Shown one piece after another: positions 8,401-12,991 of a stretch of 12,991 nt of DNA. Position 1 is the stretch's first letter, and each line of letters begins with the position of its first letter. The DNA comes from Discostella pseudostelligera (lineage: Eukaryota; Bacillariophyta; Thalassiosirophyceae; Thalassiosirales; Thalassiosiraceae), in assembly GCA_036940085.1 (NCBI GenBank), contig JALLBK010000421.1, positions 1 to 12,991 on the forward strand, read 5' to 3'. A model generated the notes under the pieces. It was not told the DNA's origin and did no database searches. It saw nothing but the letters and a program-made list of their open reading frames with translations. The translations under genes were made by a program, and so were the position numbers.

Positions 8401-9705
8401 AGATCAGAGCCCTATCAAGAGTAAAAAGTTTGGGAGGAGTGACATTATCAGCAAGGGAAACGAAGTCATGTTTGATTCTGGGCTTGGGAATAATGGGAAA
8501 CTGAATGCGACCAACATAACCATTTTGCCTCGTGGTACTTTGAAGCAATTCAAGGCAGATTTATCGTCTACTACTTGCACAGGTTACATCCTAATTGAGC
8601 CGTCGCGTACTCTCTTGTTGAACACGCCTTCCCACTCCGGATTTCAAAGTGCTGGCGGTCAAGGTGCTGGTGTAGGGAGATGGACGAACGTTCGAGATGA
8701 ACCAACAAACAAAGTAGGGACCAGCATGAAAGGAGAGGGGGTCATTCTACTTCTGACTGATCCGTCAAATCAATTTTCGCCGAAGCCGAATTCGAATAGT
8801 CCTAGTATCGCTACTATCTCTGAAAACAAGGCTTTCACTGCTGACTCGGTGTTAGAAGCATATGTTGCATCCGAGGCTGGAAACATTAATGCTTCGGTAG
8901 AAATCGAAAGCGAAAATGATAATATCAACAGCAATGCATCAGTTGTGGGGACCCACATAGGGTACAAATTCAGCTCATTAGCCGCGCGCTCTCAATCCAC
9001 TGATGTTAATGCTGGTCGTTCCGACGGACCCAAGCGCGGCGATCTCGTCAGTTTTAGTAAAGTGAAGGGCTCAAATTTGGTGAAGGACATTCGTATCACA
9101 CAACAGGGTGCTGCAACCCGCGTCACGGGTACTCTGATATCAGTTGATAAGGAAGCAGATTCTGCCATCTTTGTCTCCGCGGAACCAGAGATGAAGTATG
9201 ACATCAAATTGACGGAGGTGGTGAGTTGCGACAAAGCACTTATCAACGAGAACGAGAAAGTTGACGGAATTATGCACGAGGGAAGGATATTTGGAGGTAA
9301 GATGGGAGCAGCAACAACTTGCCGTGTTGTGTCTTCATTCACACACTAACTCTTTTATTCTTTTGTACACGCTTCGTTATTGTAAAAGTTTGTCGTACAA
9401 AAGATATTCACCTTTCATCTTCGTTCGGGAGCAGTGGTGGACTCAGTGAGCGTCCAAAGCTGAACTTGACAGTGAAGAAAGAATTGCAGGGTATGGGAGG
9501 TCAAATCATGGCTCAATCTCGAATGGCCAAGGGCCCTGATGGTACCAACGGTTTCGCTTTCGGGTGGACAAAGCGTGTGAGTGTTCATGCTGTGAAGGAG
9601 GATACTTGTTCATCTGTGAACACCTCGCTGTCAGCCTCGGCATCAGAGTTTGTGCCGAACTCCGCGATTGCTGCATGTGGCTTTGAACCAGAGCAAACAG
9701 AATAA
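5252..9705 (+). CDS. UNR/CSDE1-like multi-cold-shock-domain RNA-binding protein (two exons)
   Basis: The predicted coding sequence joins 5252-9296 to 9389-9705 and gives 1453 residues. UNR/CSDE1 proteins bind mRNA and control its translation and decay in the cytoplasm. Four cold-shock domains are clear, with RNP1/RNP2-type motifs at about residues 176 (KFGFIL/LFFH), 418 (DFGFL/VYFH), 662 (NYGFIQ/AYFP) and 1017 (QFGFIT/IFFH). Each ends in a linker of the form LPxGT (252, 502, 764, 1092) and is followed by a degenerate cold-shock-like unit. This is the alternating plan of human CSDE1. Exon 2 encodes a SUZ-C-type tail (SRMAKGPDGTNGFAFGW, from about 1392), as in CSDE1. In the third domain the usual RNP2 His is Pro. 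The N-terminus has a 15-Ala run and a Gln/Arg-rich stretch. I chose the ATG at 5252 (AAC before ATG): the frame is open back to a GTG at 5138, but no in-frame ATG precedes 5252. True orthology to CSDE1 is likely but unproven. Confidence 0.88.
5363..5407 (+). repeat. (GCT)15 microsatellite coding for poly-Ala
   Basis: Fifteen perfect GCT triplets encode 15 consecutive alanines near the N-terminus of the cold-shock protein, upstream of all folded domains. Use of a single codon throughout indicates recent slippage rather than old selection on the amino acid run. Its length is probably variable between strains. Confidence 0.95.
9297..9388 (+). other. Intron in the cold-shock gene
   Basis: The donor is GTAAGA at 9297. 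A branch-site match, CTAAC, lies at 9346-9350, followed by a T-rich stretch, and the acceptor AG is at 9387-9388. Exon 1 stops after the first base of a codon. Starting exon 2 at 9389 restores a frame that reads straight into the SUZ-C motif and ends at 9703-9705. A second AG at 9402-9403 is also in frame and would shorten exon 2 by five codons, so the acceptor choice is uncertain. If the intron is retained, translation stops at the TAA inside the branch site (9347-9349). Confidence 0.8.
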
Positions 9706-10093
9706 AAAACCAGCTATTTCACAAACGAGCAAAGATTACTACGAGCCTTCGTTCAGCTTACACAGCTCCGATCTGAACGTATGCATCAAAGACTCAATCA
9801 TTAAATATAGACATCGATAACCTCAGATAGAATTCGCCATCCCATTCACCTTCACTCCTCAGCCTCACGGCGAGCGCCAAAACTACAAATTATTAGGAGT
9901 ACAAATTTTTGCAAATTGGCGATTTTTTGCACCGCACCACTGTATACAATATCGCCAAACTCGCTCAATGCCGACGTGAACATCACCATCGCACATGCAT
10001 TATCTTCTCAAAGTACGATGCACCCGTCCGTCTCTACTCTCTACCCCTACGACCTTAACATTCTCAGCTTATCACTATCATCAGCCACCCGTT
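9706..10093. promoter_or_regulatory. Intergenic region before the third gene
   Basis: This holds the 3' untranslated region of the cold-shock gene and the likely promoter of the next gene. An AATAAA overlaps the stop codon of the cold-shock gene (9701-9706), which is too early to be an obvious poly(A) signal. An E2F-like GCGCCAAAA lies at 9874-9882. The 8-base TTGGCGAT at 9916-9923 is repeated inverted as ATCGCCAA at 9951-9958. I see no tRNA or other RNA gene. Confidence 0.5.
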
Positions 10094-11959
10094 ATGGATT
10101 CAACGTCGGCGTCTAACTCAGACTCCGATCCGGAGTGGAAAGAGGAGGAGGAGGAGGAGGAGGAGGATTATGAAGACGAGGGAAAAGGAAGGCCGGCGAG
10201 AGTCCCCGCATCGGCCAGATCGGCGACTTTTAGAAAAGAGACAGTCAATAACGTTGCCAAAATGAAAGGCATCCAAAAATTTGATAAAAGAACGAGGGGG
10301 AAGAAGCGGAAAATGAAGAAATGCGATCAACTGTTTAGGCATAAATTGCTCCTCCCTGACAATTATTTGGCATTTGCATACCCCCCTCCTCTTGCGGCGG
10401 CTGCTACAAATATTGCCGAGGGGAGTGTCGGTGATGGTGATGGAAATGCATTGCTTCATGACGGTGACAGAGATCAACAGCGAGCGAGGCGGAGAGGGGA
10501 ATTTGTGGAGAAGTTGAGTAAGGGGGATAGTGGCAACTTTACCGAAAAAATCATCGGCAATTCGAAACGAAGGTCATCGCACTATAATCATCAGAAAACT
10601 ACTGCGGTTGTTGATGATCAAGGCTATCATTTTCATCAGCAGAATGGTAGCACCATTAGGGACTGTAACGATGATGGTGATGATGATGTTGACAGCGGTG
10701 ACGATGATCATGGTGACGAGTCGGTGAACATAACCTCCACTACAAATACTGTTGATATTGATCTCGTCGGGAAGGTAGGAATCGACGATGATGACAACAA
10801 TTATCAACATTACAACCAACAAAAGCGACAACACCGAGAAAAGCTAGAGATGCAAAGCAGGAATATTCCTTTTCCTGGAAATGTACTCTTTTGGAGTTGT
10901 AGTGACCAGTCGAATCAGTCTGGCGGTAGGAGCAAGAGGCCATCAAAAGAGGGAGCAAATGGCACACTGGAAGAATCAACAAATATTGTAACAGCAAAAC
11001 AACTGAATCGCCTACATTCTTTTCGACGAAGGATAGAAAGAGCAGACGTCATCATTCAGTCAAAGGCACCATCGTATATAGAATTCCGAGCAATGCGATG
11101 GGGAGAGAGAAATACTTGTGATGGAAGAAGTCAACAAGACGGTGTGACACCAGCACCTGTAGCAGCATCAATAGTCGAGCTAGCCACAAAAGTACCACCA
11201 GCAAAATCTACACAGTCAGCAACGATGGATTTAGGTACGGATGACACAGCAGCAACCTCAGTGCCTGCGGCGATTTTACCGTCACAAAATGCAGAAGCCA
11301 GTGACAACTCCATCACCAGAGCCATCAATAACGTCAATCGAATTGTAGATTATCGAACTCAACAATCGTTCTTTTCACTTCCGCCTTGTCTGAAGTCATA
11401 TGGTACGACCAAGTTGGCGCAGGAGTTTCTCGCTGCACTGCATAATGCCGCCGTGGACGCGTCGGCAACAACAACAACCACAGCAAGAGACGGTTCAACA
11501 CTAGCGTATGAGAATTCTTTCGGAGACGACAAAGGGAGTAAGGATCCTGATGCGGGTGCAATTTCTCCATCTGCATTAGGAGTGACCATGGAATTCATTA
11601 CCATTATTGCGGAGTCGAGGTTGAAACCACAGGATTCACCCTTTTGTCTCATGAAAAAAGTTTGGACACTGATTTTATCTCTGGCCTCGCAAAACAAAAA
11701 TGGAACGCTGCTGGCACAAAATCTTGCTTCCAGATTTGATGCATTTTTACCAGATGGATATTCCATGATGTCGTGCAACCTCCTCTTCCTACAAGATCAG
11801 GGCAATGTTACAACTTCGATGGATCTCCATCACAAGCATGGAATGGAAACACCCACAAAATGCGATGTTGACTTCGCAAGCGGAGAAAGTAATGATCAAT
11901 GTGCTCGAATGCAACAGTTTTTGGGAAGGGAGGCATACATAAGGCCTGCTGATAACTAA
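10094..11959 (+). CDS. Unrecognised acidic/basic protein, probably nuclear
   Basis: I do not recognise this 621-residue protein. It starts with an acidic stretch including eight Glu (residues 17-24). A strongly basic run (KRTRGKKRKMKK, about 65-76) follows and resembles a nuclear localisation signal. The middle, about 190-240, is Asp- and Asn-rich. From about 425 the composition becomes normal, with probable helices (for example MEFITIIAESRL and MKKVWTLILSLASQ near 500-535), so a folded C-terminal domain is likely. The start at 10094 has G at -3 and G at +4. An in-frame ATG at 9995 would add 33 residues but has C at -3. The frame ends at 11959 with a tail of unusual composition, so a 3' intron that I cannot place is possible. 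Chromatin, nucleolar or RNA-related roles would fit the composition, but nothing specific supports any of them. Confidence 0.7.
   Translation: MDSTSASNSDSDPEWKEEEEEEEEDYEDEGKGRPARVPASARSATFRKETVNNVAKMKGIQKFDKRTRGKKRKMKKCDQLFRHKLLLPDNYLAFAYPPPLAAAATNIAEGSVGDGDGNALLHDGDRDQQRARRRGEFVEKLSKGDSGNFTEKIIGNSKRRSSHYNHQKTTAVVDDQGYHFHQQNGSTIRDCNDDGDDDVDSGDDDHGDESVNITSTTNTVDIDLVGKVGIDDDDNNYQHYNQQKRQHREKLEMQSRNIPFPGNVLFWSCSDQSNQSGGRSKRPSKEGANGTLEESTNIVTAKQLNRLHSFRRRIERADVIIQSKAPSYIEFRAMRWGERNTCDGRSQQDGVTPAPVAASIVELATKVPPAKSTQSATMDLGTDDTAATSVPAAILPSQNAEASDNSITRAINNVNRIVDYRTQQSFFSLPPCLKSYGTTKLAQEFLAALHNAAVDASATTTTTARDGSTLAYENSFGDDKGSKDPDAGAISPSALGVTMEFITIIAESRLKPQDSPFCLMKKVWTLILSLASQNKNGTLLAQNLASRFDAFLPDGYSMMSCNLLFLQDQGNVTTSMDLHHKHGMETPTKCDVDFASGESNDQCARMQQFLGREAYIRPADN
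10142..10165 (+). repeat. (GAG)8 triplet run coding for poly-Glu
   Basis: Eight perfect GAG codons form the core of the acidic N-terminus of the third protein. As with the (GCT)15 run in the neighbouring gene, use of one codon throughout points to replication slippage. Confidence 0.9.
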
Positions 11960-12936
11960 GCTTTAGAATGACCAATTCAACGAATCGATAGACATGGCTT
12001 ACAATATCCTCTGATTATTTGGCAGCACTCCGGCCTTGGTACTAGATATTGTTGTTGGTGTGCTCAATTGGATGGTACAGAGAGGAAAGGTAGCATTTTG
12101 TTTCAAATGATGCCATGATGCCCATGACCCCCAGCTACTACTCATGAAAGCAAGAGGATCTCCTGCTGCCCCTCATCCCTGATTTGGATGATCAATGCAG
12201 TGCTCACAGTATTAGTAAATATTGGCATACTATGGCGCACACAAGATGAAAAGTAACACCAGCAGCAGTGGTAGCAGTAGCAGAGTGACTCTCACAGCCA
12301 TAGTACTAATACTAGCAGATGAGAGCCAACTTTGATGGCATTGGGCGGGACTGAAAAGAGAAAGTATGGTAAGGCATCAGAAACAACAGATGTAAGGTAT
12401 GTCCATGCTCTTTTGAGGCAGCAAGAGAAAATAGAAAGCCACCTTCTTACAGTAATGATGTTCTTACTGCTCAATGAAGGCATTGATCTTGAGCATTGGA
12501 TATGAGTCCTCAAATATTAGTTGAATACCCTCTTGATGTGGATGCACTGTTGTGGTTGTCCCTGCTCCCCAAGATTAAGATCAGCAATGCAGGGATTCTG
12601 CTCTGGCATGGACCATGGTGAGGATCCACAATTACTAATTACTCTACTAGAATTTTAATCACTACTACATATATATGCAGGTTCAAGAACACATCATTGT
12701 GTTGTGATTTGTGATGCTGCGGTAGTGCCACACCCACAGCCCCAGGCGCACCACCAGCAGTGTGTGACTAAGCTCGCCAAGCCACACCAATGCTAGTTGT
12801 GTATGATTTCCATTGCTTTGTCTTGTCTGCTTAATGGTGTATTAGTATGGTGCCCCCTCCTATGCACTTGAGGAGCTGGTGAGAGAGTGGTGTCCCTTGC
12901 TGGAAGGCCATCATTTAGGGTAGTAGTACTACTGCA
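11960..12936. other. CpG-depleted region without a convincing gene
   Basis: Frames here are short and broken on both strands. By my manual count only eight CG dinucleotides occur in about 977 bases, and two of these are in the first 35 bases. A single 60-base line in the cold-shock gene (9001-9060) has seven. TG and CA are frequent instead. This is the footprint expected of long-term cytosine methylation and deamination, as known for silenced transposons. The left part must include the 3' untranslated region of the third gene. I see no terminal repeats or target-site duplications that would define an element. Confidence 0.6.
12335..12505 (+). pseudogene. Short open frame of unknown origin, possible mobile-element relic
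   Basis: An ATG-led frame of 56 codons ends at TGA (12503-12505), and a TGA lies four codons upstream. The peptide looks more protein-like than its surroundings, with a charged helix (HALLRQQEKIESHLL) followed by a hydrophobic stretch and an LNEGIDLEHW segment. Its position in the CpG-poor block suggests a decayed fragment of a transposon or retroelement protein. I cannot match it to a family with any certainty, and a chance frame is quite possible. Confidence 0.2.

Positions 12937-12991
<55 letters not shown>
12937..12991 (+). repeat. (ACT)n microsatellite running off the window
   Basis: Uninterrupted ACT triplets fill the last 55 bases (18 full copies) and continue past the window edge. 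Just before it, AGTAGTACTACT is a perfect palindrome, so the strand could fold back on the ACT run. The true length is unknown, and assembly across it may be unreliable. Confidence 0.95.

Noticed and set aside
9319..9705. Separate small gene of 128 codons
   Set aside because: Its first part is intron sequence. From 9389 it continues the cold-shock gene in frame and supplies the expected SUZ-C tail.
12292..12513. 73-codon minus-strand frame at the right
   Set aside because: It lies in the CpG-poor block, overlaps a more protein-like plus-strand frame, and shows no domain.

Overview
The window looks like nuclear DNA from a protist, most likely a diatom or a related stramenopile. The genes are long and nearly intron-free. 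The one intron I can support is about 92 bp, with a GTAAG donor and a CTAAC branch site. The proteins carry many Gln, Asn, Ser, Thr, Asp and Ala runs, and the GC content is moderate. There is no bacterial operon layout and there are no Shine-Dalgarno-led starts. The taxonomic call is an inference from style, not from a match.

Layout from left to right. Positions 1-523 hold no gene, but 138-335 carry a striking array of repeated promoter-like modules (CTTACACGTGGCA paired with GGCGGGA). Positions 524-4600 on the minus strand hold one uninterrupted 1358-residue reading frame. It joins a class A FAD monooxygenase, a short ankyrin-repeat block and a complete AlkB/ALKBH1-type Fe(II)/2-oxoglutarate dioxygenase. 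This three-part fusion is the most unusual item here. Positions 4601-5251 are a divergent intergenic region with three TTCCCGCCA elements and AT-rich direct repeats. Positions 5252-9705 on the plus strand encode a UNR/CSDE1-like protein with alternating canonical and degenerate cold-shock domains. Its SUZ-C tail lies on a second exon after an intron at about 9297-9388. Positions 9706-10093 are intergenic. Positions 10094-11959 on the plus strand encode an unrecognised acidic and basic, probably nuclear protein. Positions 11960-12991 have no convincing gene, are strongly CpG-depleted, and end in an ACT-triplet microsatellite that runs off the window.

How the genes may relate. The dioxygenase fusion and the cold-shock gene are transcribed divergently from a shared region. 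The ALKBH1 family acts on nucleic acids (tRNA in the best-supported cases), and UNR/CSDE1 controls mRNA translation and stability. A link through RNA or translation is therefore possible but is only inference. The same GGCGGGA/TCCCGCC core, which resembles an E2F/DP site, occurs in the left array and in the divergent promoter, and looser relatives lie before the third gene. This raises the possibility of cell-cycle-linked expression.
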